From assembly GCA_963966185.1 (NCBI GenBank), contig CAWZYM010000068.1, positions 1 to 64,000 of the forward strand: 64,000 bases of DNA. The letters are read 5' to 3'. The notes under the pieces were generated by a model. That model saw only the letters and a program-made list of their open reading frames with translations, had not been told where the DNA came from and searched no databases. The DNA comes from Rhabditoides inermis. Its lineage: Eukaryota; Nematoda; Chromadorea; Rhabditida; Rhabditidae. Numbering within the stretch: position 1 is the first letter of the stretch; each line of letters begins with the position of its first letter. Positions 51,216-63,757 of this stretch are shown piece by piece. The position numbers and the translations under genes were made by a program.

Positions 51216-54200
51216 TCACTTGAGCTGGCTCAGCTTGTCGATGCACACATCCAGCTGCGCACTGTACTTGTCCCACTTGACAGCATCCGCACTCATCACA
51301 GTGTACCGGATCTTCTCCTCGTCCTAAAACACAACTTTCTTACACAACCACGCCCCTCCCGCCCTCACATTGTACGTCTCTCCCTTGGCGCGGATCCTGA
51401 AGACGTAGTTCTTGAACCTGAGGTCGTCGAATATCTTCTTAGCCTCGTCCTCGTTCTGCTCCTTGATCCTGCCGACCTCGTCCGCGTCCTTTCCGATCAT
51501 CTTCGTCGCCTGGTCTCCGAACATCGTCACCCACACCATGTTCGTGTTGTCGGCGATCTCCAGCTGAAACACAAACAATCACTTGCTCATATCCATATCC
51601 CCTCTTGCCGTTGCACATCCAATACTGGATCTTTCATTTCACACGCGGAAGCCCCACCCCCACTCACCGAGAGCATGTATTGATACTTGTAGTCGCTGGA
51701 GGTGACGTTGCACTTCTCGCATCTGTACTCTCCCGACGACTCGACCACCTTCTTCTTGCAGTCCTTCTGGGCGCACGCCTTGTAGACGGCGTTCTCTCCC
51801 CTCACAGACACCACCATCGCCTTCACATTCATGTACGCCTGCACGTCTCCGGCGCCCAGTCTCATCTCGACAGCTGTTCCGAGGAGACGCAGGTCGCGCG
51901 CGAACGACGCCTCGCCACCCCCGGTGCCCGTGGGAGCCGAGATGGTCACCCTCTGTCCGCCCTGGTTCTGCTCCCACCACGAGTACAGATGGTTCACCGC
52001 ATCGATCGTCGGGTTCATGTGGATGCGGTCAGTGTTGCAGCCCAGAGTGAAACCGCCTGAACAAATCCATTAACGAAATACCAACCACTGCTAGCAAAGG
52101 ACGGACCGTTGAACTCCTTGACCTGTGCGCCCTTGAGAGCGATGGCAGTGCCGACGCTGCTGTCCTCCCACGCGCGAGCAGACTCGCCCCACACAACCAG
52201 ATCCACAGTCGTTCCAGACTCGTCGACGAGACCAATCTTGAAATGATTGTTAACAACGATTTACACACACGTTAAGCATATAAAGATACATTCCTCTTGG
52301 TGAGTACTTACATTCCTCTTGGTGAGTGCGTTGCCGGCCTTGGAGGTGAAGTCGTGGACGGGGTCGATTCTGTCGATCACCGCCAGAACGTCCACGTTCT
52401 CCTGCGTGTGTTGCGGCACCTGAAACAAGTCTGGCATCACTTGCAGCTCGCAACAAGTGCCTGCTGGACGGGGGACGGCAGTGTCCGCTCCTTGTGACGG
52501 ACGCACTCACGTGATCGAGGGTGATTCTCCTGAGGGAGAGGGCGGGCTGCGAGAAGCGCAGCTGCGAGTCGTTGCACGGCGTCACCTCCGAGTCGTTCTT
52601 CAGCGTGATCTCGTAGTCGTGTCCGGTCGTGTTGAAGCGCTTGTTGGCGGCGCGGATCGAGCCCCTCTCCACGTAGTAGTACTCTCCCTGGTTCAGCAGC
52701 GGGAACACTCGCTCCGCCTGCTCCCCGAACGCCGCTATGCGAATCGTGCTGCCCTCCGCGTCCGTCAACTCGAAGTTGAACACCTTGCTGTCGCCGCGCG
52801 CAGTCTTGATCATCTTGATCTCCTCGCGGGCAGAGCACACGCCCAGAATGCGCCATCTGTAACATTATTGACATGACAGGGGATGGGGTGTGGTGACATG
52901 ACAGGGAATGGGGTGTGGTGACATGACAGGGAATGGGGTGTGGTGACATGACAGGGAATGGGGTGTGGTGACATGACAGGGAATGGGGTGTGGTGACATG
53001 ACAGGGAATGGGGTGTGGTGACATGACAGGGGATGGGGTGTGGTGACATGACAGGGGATGGGGTGTGGTGACATGACAGGGAGGGTGTGGTGACTTGACA
53101 GGGAATGGGGTGTGGTGACATGACAGGGAATGGGGTGTGGTGACATGACAGGGGATGGGGTGTGGTGACATGACAGGGAGGGTGTGGTGACTTGACACGG
53201 AATGGGGTGTGGTGACATGACAGGGAATGGGGTGTGGTGACATGACAGGGGATGGGGTGTGGTGACATGACAGGGAATGGGGTGTGGTGACATGACAGGG
53301 GATGGGGTGTGGTGACATGACAGGGAATGGGGTGTGGTGACATGACAGGGAATGGGGTGTGGTGACATGACAGGGAGGGTGTGGTGACTTGACAGGGAAT
53401 GGGGTGTGGTGACATGACAGGGAATGGGGTGTGGTGACGTGTGCTCTGGAATGCTCGCAAAACGACTCACTTGTTGATGTAGGGAGTGATGGAGGAGATG
53501 GGCGTGGTTCCGCTGCTCATCGACGACGACTTGGTCGACACGGCGGGAGGCCCGGTGCGAGTCAGAGCAGGGGCAGGAGCAGAAGCTGAAGCATGGGATC
53601 GATCAGACAGTGTCAGTGGGACGAGACAGTTTCAAACACAACACTACCCACCGGTCTTCACGGGTCCTCCGTCGCTGGAGCACACAACGACGTTGCTCAG
53701 GTTCTTCAGTCCTGCAACACAAACACTAGAACACGAAGAAACAAGTCTTTGTTCCATTCTTGCTGAAGTCGACGTACCGGCGTGATCGTCTGCGTTTCCG
53801 GTGTGCTGGACGAGGTGGTCGGTCGACTTGGCGAGCGGACAGCGGTGCAGCAGCTCGAACGAGTCAATCAGGATAGGCGTCTTTCTAAAAACAACGCATA
53901 CACAATAGCATAAAATCGTTTGAGGTGAACTTCATCTCCACGTACCCCTTAACGTTCCAGTCTTGTGCTATGTGGTACTTCTTGACGGCAATCACTTCAA
54001 ACTGGTCGTTGTTAGCGATCCAGGGGTCGTTATCGAAAGCGGTCAGAGCTTCCTTGGTCAGAAACGCTGCTGAAATGGAGAAGTCAAGGATGTCATCTAC
54101 ATGTATGGTCCACGACAACGACAACGTACCGGAGTAGAAGAAGGCTCCGTCGTGGATGCGCAAGCGGATCTCGGCTCCGTCCTGGTTCTCCTTGCCGCGA

Positions 54201-54467
54201 ATGTCCTTGTGGGTCTGCAACAACAACAACGTCACTAACGTTACAATAAATACACCAAACACCTCGTCACCATTGTTCACATAAATTTTGTTGATTTTGA
54301 TTGCTCTCTAAATTTAAATCAACATGCAGAGTGAACAATGTTGAACCAACCATGATCTGGAGGATTGGCTCCTCGTTCATCTTCCCCTCAAAAGCGCGCT
54401 GAATAAATCCGACCGAGAGACGCAGTTCTCCCGCCACGCTGTACTTCTTGATCGCGTCGACCGGCAT
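51216..54467 (-). CDS. RPA1: Replication protein A large subunit (RPA1/RPA70)
   Basis: Single-stranded DNA-binding protein for replication and repair. Exons: 54467-54351, 54214-54130, 54069-53946, 53884-53778, 53711-53652, 53585-53471, 52856-52511, 52419-52312, 52236-52107, 52056-51668, 51563-51369, 51323-51216; about 627 residues. The ATG is one base after TTTATAG, a likely trans-splice site. The N-terminal OB fold is followed by a Pro/Ser linker (ASAPAPALTRTGPP). DBD-A is ITPYINKWRILGVCSAR, DBD-B is NVDVLAVIDRIDPVHDFTSK, and DBD-C has the zinc ribbon C-x4-C (CAQKDC) with CEKC about 13 residues on. The C-terminal helix ends DKLSQLK. One intron is a 25-bp minisatellite. Confidence 0.95.
52866..53442. 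repeat. 25-bp minisatellite in RPA1 intron
   Basis: About 23 units of GACATGACAGGGAATGGGGT + GTGGT fill the 614-bp intron between exons 53585-53471 and 52856-52511. Shorter units (GACATGACAGGGAGGGTGTG) recur at a few positions, and G/A variants at one position alternate, as expected from unequal exchange. Confidence 0.93.
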
Positions 54468-54839
54468 TCTATAAACTACAGTTGTAAAACACAATATCGA
54501 AACGTACTGACGAGATGAGTGCGCGAAAGGGTTGTGAAAGCGAGGGTTTGGCCGAGCCGCTCTGCGCATTCAAACCAAACAGTGTGGCGCGCGATTTTTG
54601 GCGCGCGAACGCTATTGGCGTGACCTTTCCGATATACGCAACAGGCGTGGTTTGTGTAGTGAGAAGATATTGCGAAATCGTACATCATTACCATGTGAAA
54701 CGAAATACACCCAATGTTGTGAAACGTAGCAAAACACATGTATGAACCAATTCAAATAGAACGTACTTATTATCATACTTATCATCATTCATAAACAAAC
54801 TCACAAACACGAAAAGAAAACAGAAAAAACCTCACATCA

Positions 54840-55796
54840 GGTATCCTGTAAAGTTCGACAGTTTGACAGTTCGACATTTAAAGTTCGACAGTTCGACATG
54901 TCGAACTTTTAAAATTCGACATGTCGAACTTTTAAAATTCGACATGTCGAACTTTCTCCGATTTCGAATTCCGGCCATATGTTTGTTGCGCGCAGGGAGG
55001 GGGGGGGGGGGGGGGTATTTTTGTTCGGGGGTACGATTCACAGTTTTAGTTTTGAAATCTTTTTAGGTTGTGACCGATTTGAAATCAGATTTTAGATAAG
55101 TATTCCATAACAATTCAATGAATAAAGTTCTCGACATCAAAGTTACAACTAAAACTTCATTTGATTATGCCAAGAAGTTTTCTAACTGATTAGAATATTA
55201 TAATAATATGGCATGGATGGTATGAAACTGGTCGGTTCAAATCAATACACAATCAGCATGAAATGCTCTCCTCCGTATCCAAGTTCTATGGGTATGAGTT
55301 GTCAAGTTTGGTTTCAGCGGGTGGGAGCGGAGAGGAGAGGCTACGTTTTAGGCTTCCCTGGTTGAATGATCATGATTGATTTGAAGTTATTGGCATTCAA
55401 ATGTATGTTATTGTTTCCACGGTAACTACATTATCTTCATCTTCATTTGCACGTCTCTCGCCTCACCATCGGTCTCCCCTTATTTCGGAATGCAGAACAA
55501 GTCACTCAGATTACTGTTACGACCACCTCGTTCAATTATATGAACAATTGTCTATTATATGTAAGATAAATTAATTGTAAAAACGAGCAAAACATCCGAA
55601 TAATGATGTCATGGTCCCAGAACAGTGAATCACACCCCCGAACAAAAATACGGGCCCCAGCGCGCAGCGAACATGACCGGAATTCGAAATCTGAGAAAGT
55701 TCGACATGTCGAATTTTAAAAGTTCGACATGTCGAACTGTCGAACTTTAAATGTCGAACTGTCGAAGTGTCGAAGTGTCGAACTTTACAGGATACC
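54840..55796. mobile_element. Mutator-like fold-back element, 957 bp
   Basis: Inverted ends start GGTATCCTGTAAAGTTCGAC and extend about 190 bp inward. They contain tandem copies of the palindrome GTTCGACATGTCGAAC. An exact 9-bp duplication CTCACATCA flanks it (54831-54839, 55797-55805). No reading frame inside. Near the left end a G run (about 20 G, 54995-55014) is followed by TATTTTTGTTCGGGGG. It sits between the GalNAc-transferase and RPA1 genes. Confidence 0.87.
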
Positions 55797-55987
55797 CTCA
55801 CATCATATAGTATCTATAGTGTATTGTGTCGTCGATGTGTGTGCGTGTGTGCGTGTGGATCGTGTGTGTGTGTGTGGATCGTTCCTGCGTTAAATTTTAT
55901 TGAAAAATATCATGATAGTCAGCCAGAAAACTATAAACCACACTTAATTACCGTAAATTACACCACACAACGGATTATAAATTTGAG

Positions 55988-58027
55988 TTATTTCTCTTTG
56001 TGAATGGTCCATTTCTGCTTGGGGTGATCGCTGCACTTGCTCACTCTCAGAATTGGAGTGTCCTCGCTCCACTCCTCTGCAGACACACAAAGCCCACTCT
56101 CGTCGTGGATAATGCGACCAGACTGTAAAGGAACTTCACCGCAATCACCTCCGCCATGCTCACCTCCTCATCAATCGTCCACGTCTCGACCTGATCTTCG
56201 CACGTAGTCATCTTGACAATGCCGTTCAGCTCCGCGCTCTCCTTCTCCCCTGTCTTGGTCACTGCCATGCACCTCAGCTCCGTCCGGATAGACCGAGTCA
56301 ATGTGTAGTAGAACCTCTGAAACACCCATTTTCGATTCTCCCAATAGACCTCACCTGACTCTTGGAATTCTTGGGCTGTTCACGGAACATGCTGATGTTG
56401 TAGTTCTCTTTATACTCTTTCTGCTCGTCCACCTTATCCAAGCAGAGACCACCGTCAATACAGAACTAAAAAGGATTGCTCCAACATTGGTTCATGTCAT
56501 CCTATTCTCACCTTTCCATGGTACCTCTCGTGCTCCCCGAAGATAAACTTGCGTGGGTAGACATTGTCGAGATACCATTTGAACGACTTGCACCCGAGAT
56601 TCTGTCGGAGCTTGACCCGCTCCGATATGTCACCCGCGTCCGCCTTCTGCACTCACAGCAGTCACACTGTTCCTTCCCTCCAACTCACCCTAACAGCGGG
56701 ATGTACTTTATAGGCAATCTCCTTGTACTCATCCATCCACACTTCTGCTACTCTCTTAGCATTGTATGGAACAGGGTTACGGCCATCTGCAATCAAATGA
56801 ATACGACAAAAGAGGAAGAGCGAAAAGGAGAGACAGAGAAACAGCGAAGTGCTCGAACCCCGTGTATTCATGGTGTACGGTTGCTTCTTTCTGAAAATGT
56901 GACCAACGTGCGAGCAAGGGACAAACATGATAGAACCGCCACACATCCAAGTCTAAAATGACCACATGACACCATCACTCTCTATCGCCTCACCCTGAAC
57001 GACATTTCTATGTTCTCTCCTCCCCAAATCTCCATCTTATCATCATATGAGCCAACTTCCCAGAAGTACTTGCGATCTACAGCGAAGAGACCGCCTGGCA
57101 TCACAGGAGACCTGTAAGTAGTCCTTTTCCTCCTGCTCCTCCCTCTGCTCCTGCTCCTTCTCCTGCTCCTTCCTCTGCTCCTGCTCCTTCTCCTGCTCCT
57201 TCCTCTGCTCCTGCTCCTTCTCCTGCTCCTTCCTCTCACCTGACACTATCAGTCGGCCCCTTCCTCCTCTTCTGCTCCTCGACAGCCATCCTCTCCCAGA
57301 AATACGACAAGTCCCATCGGAACATGCCAGTGTTCACTGTATTCACAGTCTGAGAAACGTAGCCAAGAGTGTAGTCATCTAAAAATATTGAGGTCAACAT
57401 TTGAAAACAGTACACCTTTGAATGTTTTTTTTTCAAATTGCGAACTTCTCACTACGCTACCATAGTGAAATGTTTTGTACGTTCACACGCTCAAAAAAAC
57501 CAGACTATTGCGAAAACGGGCGAAAGGGCATTTGCTGTACACTGACATTTACAGTCTTTCAAGCATATCCCACGCACCAATGACATCGACTATGGGGACT
57601 GCCATCGAAGTGCGATCGCTGGCAATCTGTTGGAGAAGGGGTTCGAGCCTGAAAACCACCACTGATCCTCTCTCTCTCCATGCCTGCCCCTCTCACCATC
57701 CCTTGGTAGCCTCGCAATGTGCATCCAGAAAGAGCAGCACTTCTCCGCCCGCCGCCTCTGCGCCAATCACTTTCCCCTTGATTAGACCTACCCGCGATTC
57801 CATACGCAACACCTGAAATCGATAATCAATCGATATCAGTTCACATGAGTACCTTAATCGTCACCAGACCCTCGAATCGCTTGAGATGATCGTCGAGCGG
57901 CTGTTTGAGCTCATCGAATTCACAGACGTCATCAATGAGAATGATTTCATGGAGAAGATGGAGAGGACTGCGATTGACAACAGAGTGAACAGTGCGGAGA
58001 ACGACTGATCTGCAAGGGACAGTGAGG

Positions 58028-58066
<39 letters not shown>

Positions 58067-58580
58067 CGAGAGGGGGGGGGGGACTTACAGGGCCTCGTTC
58101 GTGAACACAATCACGACACTGACGTTGGGAAGGCTGTGATGATATGTGATATTGAGGCAGGCAGGCAGTCTCATATCGCGCAGAGAACGGTCATACGAGA
58201 TCATGTCACTAAAAAGGAATCAATCGATACATCGATATGTTATTTGAAATTGTGGAGATATATGGAATCAACCTGGCGAATGCGTTGATCTGGTACTTTT
58301 TCATGCTCTCGTTCGCTTTGAGGATGTTTTCGCCCTCCATCTTCACGCCATAACCATTCTCACCCGTGCCACCCCACTGCAATCAATCGATATCAATCGA
58401 TATCAATCGATATCAATCGATATCAATCGATAACACACCTCAATGTCATCGTCAGGAATCACGTGATACTTCCTGTGCATTTGGCTGAATCCAGAGAGTG
58501 CGGCAAGGAATCCAAGGAGAAGAGCCATGCGAGAGCGGCGAGAGGGGGCGAGGAGCAATCTGAAGGGAGAAGAATAAGAG

Positions 58581-58620
<40 letters not shown>

Positions 58621-58763
58621 AGGAGGGAGAGAGAGAGGGGAGAGGAGGGAGAGAGGGCGAAGTAGTGATGGAGGGAGAGCGATACCCACATGAGTGTGAC
58701 AGAGATGCACAGAACCATGCCGCGCCACGCATTGGTGAACGCAACACGCACCGCTCGTTCCAT
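55988..58763 (-). CDS. Polypeptide N-acetylgalactosaminyltransferase (GALNT family)
   Basis: Golgi enzyme that starts mucin-type O-glycans by moving GalNAc from UDP-GalNAc to Ser/Thr. Exons: 58763-58690, 58559-58439, 58376-58273, 58208-58089, 58009-57853, 57812-57697, 57648-57578, 57378-57240, 57111-56994, 56952-56859, 56786-56689, 56646-56512, 56465-56355, 56316-56164, 56122-55988; about 581 residues. An N-terminal signal anchor ([10 protein letters not shown].. and [14 protein letters not shown]) makes it type II. The GT1 region has [10 protein letters not shown] and the metal motif DAHCE. The Gal/GalNAc-T region has [11 protein letters not shown], and a ricin-type lectin domain follows ([28 protein letters not shown]). 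Intron repeats include GCTCCTGCTCCTTCCTCT units (57120-57237) and a 10-bp ATCAATCGAT array (58381-58430). Confidence 0.93.
58381..58432. repeat. 10-bp tandem repeat (ATCGATATCA)
   Basis: Five units in a GalNAc-transferase intron. Confidence 0.85.
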
Positions 58764-58940
58764 AGTAGTCGGGCTGTCGAAATGACCATTGCCTATCCCC
58801 ATCTTCCACATCAACCAAACAACAAGCAAATCCCATTTATCCCATCTCACATCACGCACAAATAAGAGTACATTATCATATCTTACGGGTTATATTATAC
58901 AACGGTATCAAAAATGGGAGTATAAACATGTGTCGGCATT

Positions 58941-59094
58941 TCAGACGCTCTTCTTTCCATCCTTGAACCAGTCTGCGCTGCAGTCATCCTTCATCGCCTT
59001 CTGGATCAGCTCCTCTGCCTTCGGATCCATCCGGGACAGATCGCGGAAACCCTCATCGCCCACGAAACAGATCTCGTGAGCGTCCTACAAAAGC

Positions 59095-59141
<47 letters not shown>

Positions 59142-59529
59142 TCATCTCTCCACCCACCGGATCCGCGAGAATGACCACCTGCACAGTAGCCTTTCCAGGT
59201 GTGTCGAGGCTGACAAAAGGCTTGAGCACTTTTCCACCAGCGGACTCCACAGACGATTGAAGAGCGGCCAGCTGTAGCACTATCATGCCCTCCCTCTCTC
59301 TCCCTCCTCTCTCCCCTCTCTTCCCTCTCTATCTCCCTCTCTCTCCCTCCTCTCTCCCTCCCCCTCTCTCCCTCCTCTCTCCCCTCTCTATCTCCCTCTC
59401 TCTCCCACCTCTTCTCCAGGGTAAGCGAATGCGATGCGTCCATACGCCGATCCCCTGTCCACCACGTGTCCAATCTCGTTCAGTTCCAGCTCACACTGCA
59501 ATGCCTGCCCTCTTCCCCTATCTCCCTCC

Positions 59530-59573
<44 letters not shown>

Positions 59574-61766
59574 TGTCCCTCTCCATAGCTGAGCACTGCC
59601 TTCTTGTCCTCACTCGACACCACTCCCATTTTCAAAACATCGCGCCAGTACGCTGAAGATGATAAATTTCTTCCAAGATGCAATGCACAAGAACCCACCC
59701 AGTGCCTTCTCCAAGGAATGCACATTGAGAGCCACTCGAACCACAGGAGAGAGAGCACTTCCCGGACCCACACTGCAAAGGGAAGACGGAGAGGGAGGAG
59801 AGGGAGGAGAGGGAGGAGAGGGAGGAGTGGGAGGAGTGGGAGGAGTGGGAGGAGTGGGAGGAGTGGGAGGAGTGGGAGGAGAGGGAGGAGAGGGAGGAGA
59901 GGGAGGAGAGGGAGGAGAGGGAGGAGAGGGAGGAGAGGGAGGAGTGGGAGGAGTGGGAGGAGAGGGAGGAGAGGGAGGAGAGAGAGGAGAGGGAGGAGAG
60001 GGAGGAGAGGGACGAGAGGGAGGAGTGGGAGGAGTGGGAGGAGAGGGAGGAGTGGGAGGAGTGGGAGGAGTGGGAGGAGTGGGAGGAGTGGGAGGAGTGG
60101 GAGGAGTGGGAGGAGTGGGAGGAGTGGGAGGAGTGGGAGGAGTGGGAGGAGTGGAGGAGTGGGAGGAGTGGGAGGAGTGGGAGGAGTGGGAGGAGTGGGA
60201 GGAGAGGGAGGAGAGGGAGGAGAGGGAGGAGAGGGAGGAGAGGGAGGAGAGGGAGGAGAGGGAGGAGAGGGAGGAGAGGGAGGAGAGGGAGGAGAGGGAG
60301 GAGAGGGAGGAGAGGAGGAGAGGGAGGAGAGGGAGGAGAGGGAGGAGAGGGAGGAGAGGGAGGAGAGGGAGGAGAGGGAGGAGAGGGAGGAGAGGGAGGA
60401 GAGGGAGGAGAGGGAGGAGAGGGAGGGGAGGGGGAATGGGAGGAGGGAGGAGAGGGAGGAGAGGGAGGAGTGGGAGGAGAGGGAGGAGTGGGAGGAGTGG
60501 GAGGAGTGGGAGGAGAGGGAGGAGAGGGAGGAGAGGGAGGAGAGGGAGGAGAGGGAGGAGAGGGAGGAGAGGGAGGAGAGGGAGGAGAGGGAGGAGAGGG
60601 AGGAGAGGGAGGAGAGGGAGGAGAGAGAGGAGAGGGAGGAGAGGGAGGAGAGAGAGGAGAGGGAGGAGAGGGAGGAGAGGGAGGAGTGGGAGGAGTGGGA
60701 GGAGAGGGAGGAGTGGGAGGAGTGGGAGGAGTGGGAGGAGTGGGAGGAGTGGGAGGAGTGGGAGGAGTGGGAGGAGTGGGAGGAGTGGGAGGAGTGGGAG
60801 GAGTGGGAGGAGTGGGAGGAGTGGGAGGAGTGGGAGGAGTGGGAGGAGTGGGAGGAGAGGGAGGAGAGGGAGGAGAGGGAGGAGAGGGAGGAGAGGGAGG
60901 AGAGGGAGGAGAGGGAGGAGAGGGAGGAGAGGGAGGAGAGGGAGGAGAGGGAGGAGAGGGAGGAGAGGGAGGAGAGGGAGGAGAGGGAGGAGAGGGAGGA
61001 GAGGGAGGAGAGGGAGGAGAGGGAGGAGAGGGAGGAGAGGGAGGAGAGGGAGGGGAGGGGGGAATGGGAGGAGAGGGAGGAGAGGGAGGAGAGGGAGGAG
61101 TGGGAGGAGAGGGAGGAGTGGGAGGAGTGGGAGGAGTGGGAGGAGTGGGAGGAGAGGGAGGAGAGGGAGGAGAGGGAGGAGAGGGAGGAGAGGGAGGAGA
61201 GGGAGGAGAGGGAGGAGAGGGAGGAGAGGGAGGAGAGGGAGGAGAGGGAGGAGAGGGAGGAGAGAGAGAGATGATACCGACCAGAACAGATGTCCATCGG
61301 GGTCGCGCACACACTTTCTTTGTCCACATTCCTGTACCACCTCTGCCCCACTGGCAATTACACGAGACAACACAGAGTCGCTGTCGATCATCATCATCTG
61401 AAAGCCCCCTCTCTCCATCCCCTCCCCCTCTCTCTCTCTCCCCCCCCCCCCCTCTCTCTCTCCCCCCCCCTCTCTCTCCTCCCCCCCCCCCCCCCTCTCT
61501 TCCCCTCCTCTCCCCTCTCCCACCTTATAATCCTCTCCCAGAGTGTACTTGCCGATCTCGTAGTTGTAGGTGAGTTCGATGACAAAGTGTTCGTCCTCTG
61601 ATCCGTATCCGATCATTGTCTTGCTCCACTTTCCGTTGTATGGCCTGTGATGAGTACTGTTCTGGATTGGATGTCCGTGCTCGCTCACCCATTGCACTCA
61701 GCCGCGCATCCTTCCTCAAACTCCTCGTGCCGCAACACCTGCCAGCACTCGTCTCCCTCCGTCTCC

Positions 61767-61802
<36 letters not shown>

Positions 61803-61888
61803 TTCATTCCCAGTGTGTTGACATAGAAATCATACGACGCCTTTCTGTCTCCGATCTTGAATACATAATGTAGAGCGCGAACAGGCAT
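58941..61888 (-). CDS. GLOD4: Glyoxalase-domain protein GLOD4
   Basis: Member of the vicinal-oxygen-chelate superfamily; mitochondrial in mammals, substrate unknown. Exons: 61888-61802, 61738-61689, 61644-61524, 61397-61282, 59772-59699, 59652-59573, 59495-59409, 59271-59158, 59084-58941; about 290 residues. The ATG follows TTGCAG by two bases. Domain 1 has [30 protein letters not shown] and [19 protein letters not shown]. Domain 2 has [38 protein letters not shown] and the metal-type Glu in [12 protein letters not shown]. The exon 61397-61282 junction keeps frame only with a GTCGGT donor. One intron (59773-61281) is a 1.5-kb repeat array. Confidence 0.93.
59775..61275. repeat. GGAGAGGGAGGAGTGG array in GLOD4 intron
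   Basis: About 1.5 kb of six-base units GGAGAG and GGAGTG in alternating blocks. Two long segments look like successive copies of one higher-order unit: each ends with a GGGGAATGGGAGG interruption (60430, 61050) followed by GGAGTGGGAGGAG. Open frames through it are meaningless. Confidence 0.95.
61430..61500. repeat. Poly-C / CT tract
   Basis: Several C runs of 10-13 separated by TCTCTCTC in the GLOD4 intron between exons 61644-61524 and 61397-61282. Confidence 0.85.
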
Positions 61889-62164
61889 GGCTGCAATCTC
61901 ACTGATACGACCAATGCTAATGCTGCGAATGAAACAGGCGCAATCGATGCAGCCACAGTGTTCCGCCAATACAACCTCGCATCAAAAATCAATCATACAA
62001 ACCGGTACTCTGCACGATTCAAACGTGTCACCTTATCAACATACACACTGTGCTTACAAATAAATATTTATGCGGTGTTACACTCGGTACATAGACTTTG
62101 AAAAGAAACAGACTAAACAACCTTGCCATGTCACATACTGCGACCCATACACGTGCGTGTTCAT

Positions 62165-63295
62165 CTACTTGTCGTGCTGCTTGAGGAACTGGTACACGAC
62201 TCCGAAGTCCTTGCCGGCAAACTCGGGCGACTTGGCGAGCAGACGGTAGATCTGGTGGGCGACCGAGCCGAGGGGAGTGGGCGAGAGGGTAGACGTGGCT
62301 GCGTTCTGAGCCAGAGACAGGTCCTGCAACAACACGCATTCCAACCCTCCCAACCACCCTTCAGTCCCCCCTCCTTCTACTGCCCACCTTTGCCATGAGA
62401 GCAGCCCCGAAGCCTCCCTCGTATCCCTTGCTGGGCGGGATGCCTTCGATCACTCCCGGCACAGGGTTGTACGTGTCCGACGACCAGCACCGGCCAGAAG
62501 ACGTGTTGATGATCGACGCCAGCTGCTTCGCATCCAGACCCATCCTCAAAAAATACAAGTCACACCCTTCTACTCTGGTACAACCATAGCTGCCACGCAT
62601 AGCATTTGCATGTCTACCTGAGTCCGAGGTTCATGGTCTCCGCGACTCCGATCATCTCGATGCCGAGCAGCATGTTGTTGCATATCTTGGCCGCCTGTCC
62701 GTTGCCCACCGCCCCGCAGTTCACCACGTTCTTGCCCATCACAGACAGGAAGGCGTTGGCGCGCTCGAAAGTCGCCTCGTCGCCAGACCCAACCATGAAC
62801 GTCAGCGTCGCGTTCTGCGCCCCTGAACGCATCGAGTGCAGGCTACATGGTCAGTATGACGACGACGACGACGCACCGAGGACGCCTCCGGAGACGGGCG
62901 CGTCGACGTACTTGCTGTGCTTGGCGGCGACCAGTTGGCTCACCTCCTGCGACGCCGTCTGGTCGATGGTCGAGCTGTCCATGCACAGCGAACCCGCCTG
63001 CATGTTCCTGCAAACACAACAGTCCTCATTCGCAGACTGTGGCTCACTTCAGGAGTCCATTGTCAGCCGCGTAGACAGCCTTGACATGGGGAGTGGAGGG
63101 CAGCATGGTGACAATCTCCTTGGCCGCGGCCGACACGTCTGCGGGGTGAGCAGCCACCGTAGCCCCGTCCGCCTTGAACTGCTCCACCACCTTCTTATTC
63201 ACGTCGTACACGACCAGCTTGTGGCCCTTCTTCATCAGGTTGCGCGCCATGTGCGCTCCCATGTTGCCCAGACCGATAAAACCCACCGTCGACAT
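62165..63295 (-). CDS. HIBADH: 3-hydroxyisobutyrate dehydrogenase
   Basis: Valine catabolism: oxidises 3-hydroxyisobutyrate with NAD in mitochondria. Exons: 63295-63048, 63007-62877, 62822-62618, 62544-62388, 62323-62165; about 299 residues. The Rossmann motif [16 protein letters not shown] is at the very N-terminus, so a cleavable transit peptide is missing in this model. Substrate-binding [19 protein letters not shown] and the catalytic Lys region [15 protein letters not shown] are conserved. The C-terminal helical domain has [12 protein letters not shown] and ends [13 protein letters not shown]. The ATG is four bases after CCTAG. Upstream of GLOD4 with a 276-bp gap. Confidence 0.94.
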
Positions 63296-63757
63296 ACTCC
63301 TAGGCACATACGAATAAGACAAATTTACAAAAAGGTAAAAAACACTAACAATACGGCCAATACAAAGATAGCGTTCCATCCAGTAAGATTATCTCTAGAG
63401 ATATGGTTTATATGGAGCGCGAATCGATTACAGGAGGAGAGTGGTGAGCTTATGAGAAATGAGAGAAAGCGGTGGGGCTGCACTTTTCACTGCACTGTGA
63501 GAGCGAGAGATCACCTGATCTATACTAAACTTGACGGAAAAAAGCTAGAGACAGCGAGGAGGTCAACACGCTGCAACACGCTGCAAGTAAACTGCAAATA
63601 ATCCCAACGGGGCGTGACATGAACGCATAAAAGAAAAAGTCAAATCCATCATTGAATACCAATCAAATCAACATTTATCGTCCTCTAAATATATAGAAAT
63701 ATGAGCTGTGAAGCTAAATCTGATACCACAGTTTGAACATCCCATCCACAGATGAAT

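Noticed and set aside
52437..53470. CHVTTPHPLSCH repeat protein frames (200-293 codons)
   Set aside because: The 25-bp minisatellite in an RPA1 intron is not a multiple of three, so the reading just cycles frames; it ends by running out of frame through the RPA1 exon.
59480..61697. Open frames up to 695 codons rich in LPLL, SPPSPP, GGEGG and EREE repeats
   Set aside because: Readings of the GGAGAG/GGAGTG array in a GLOD4 intron; real GLOD4 exons lie on both sides.
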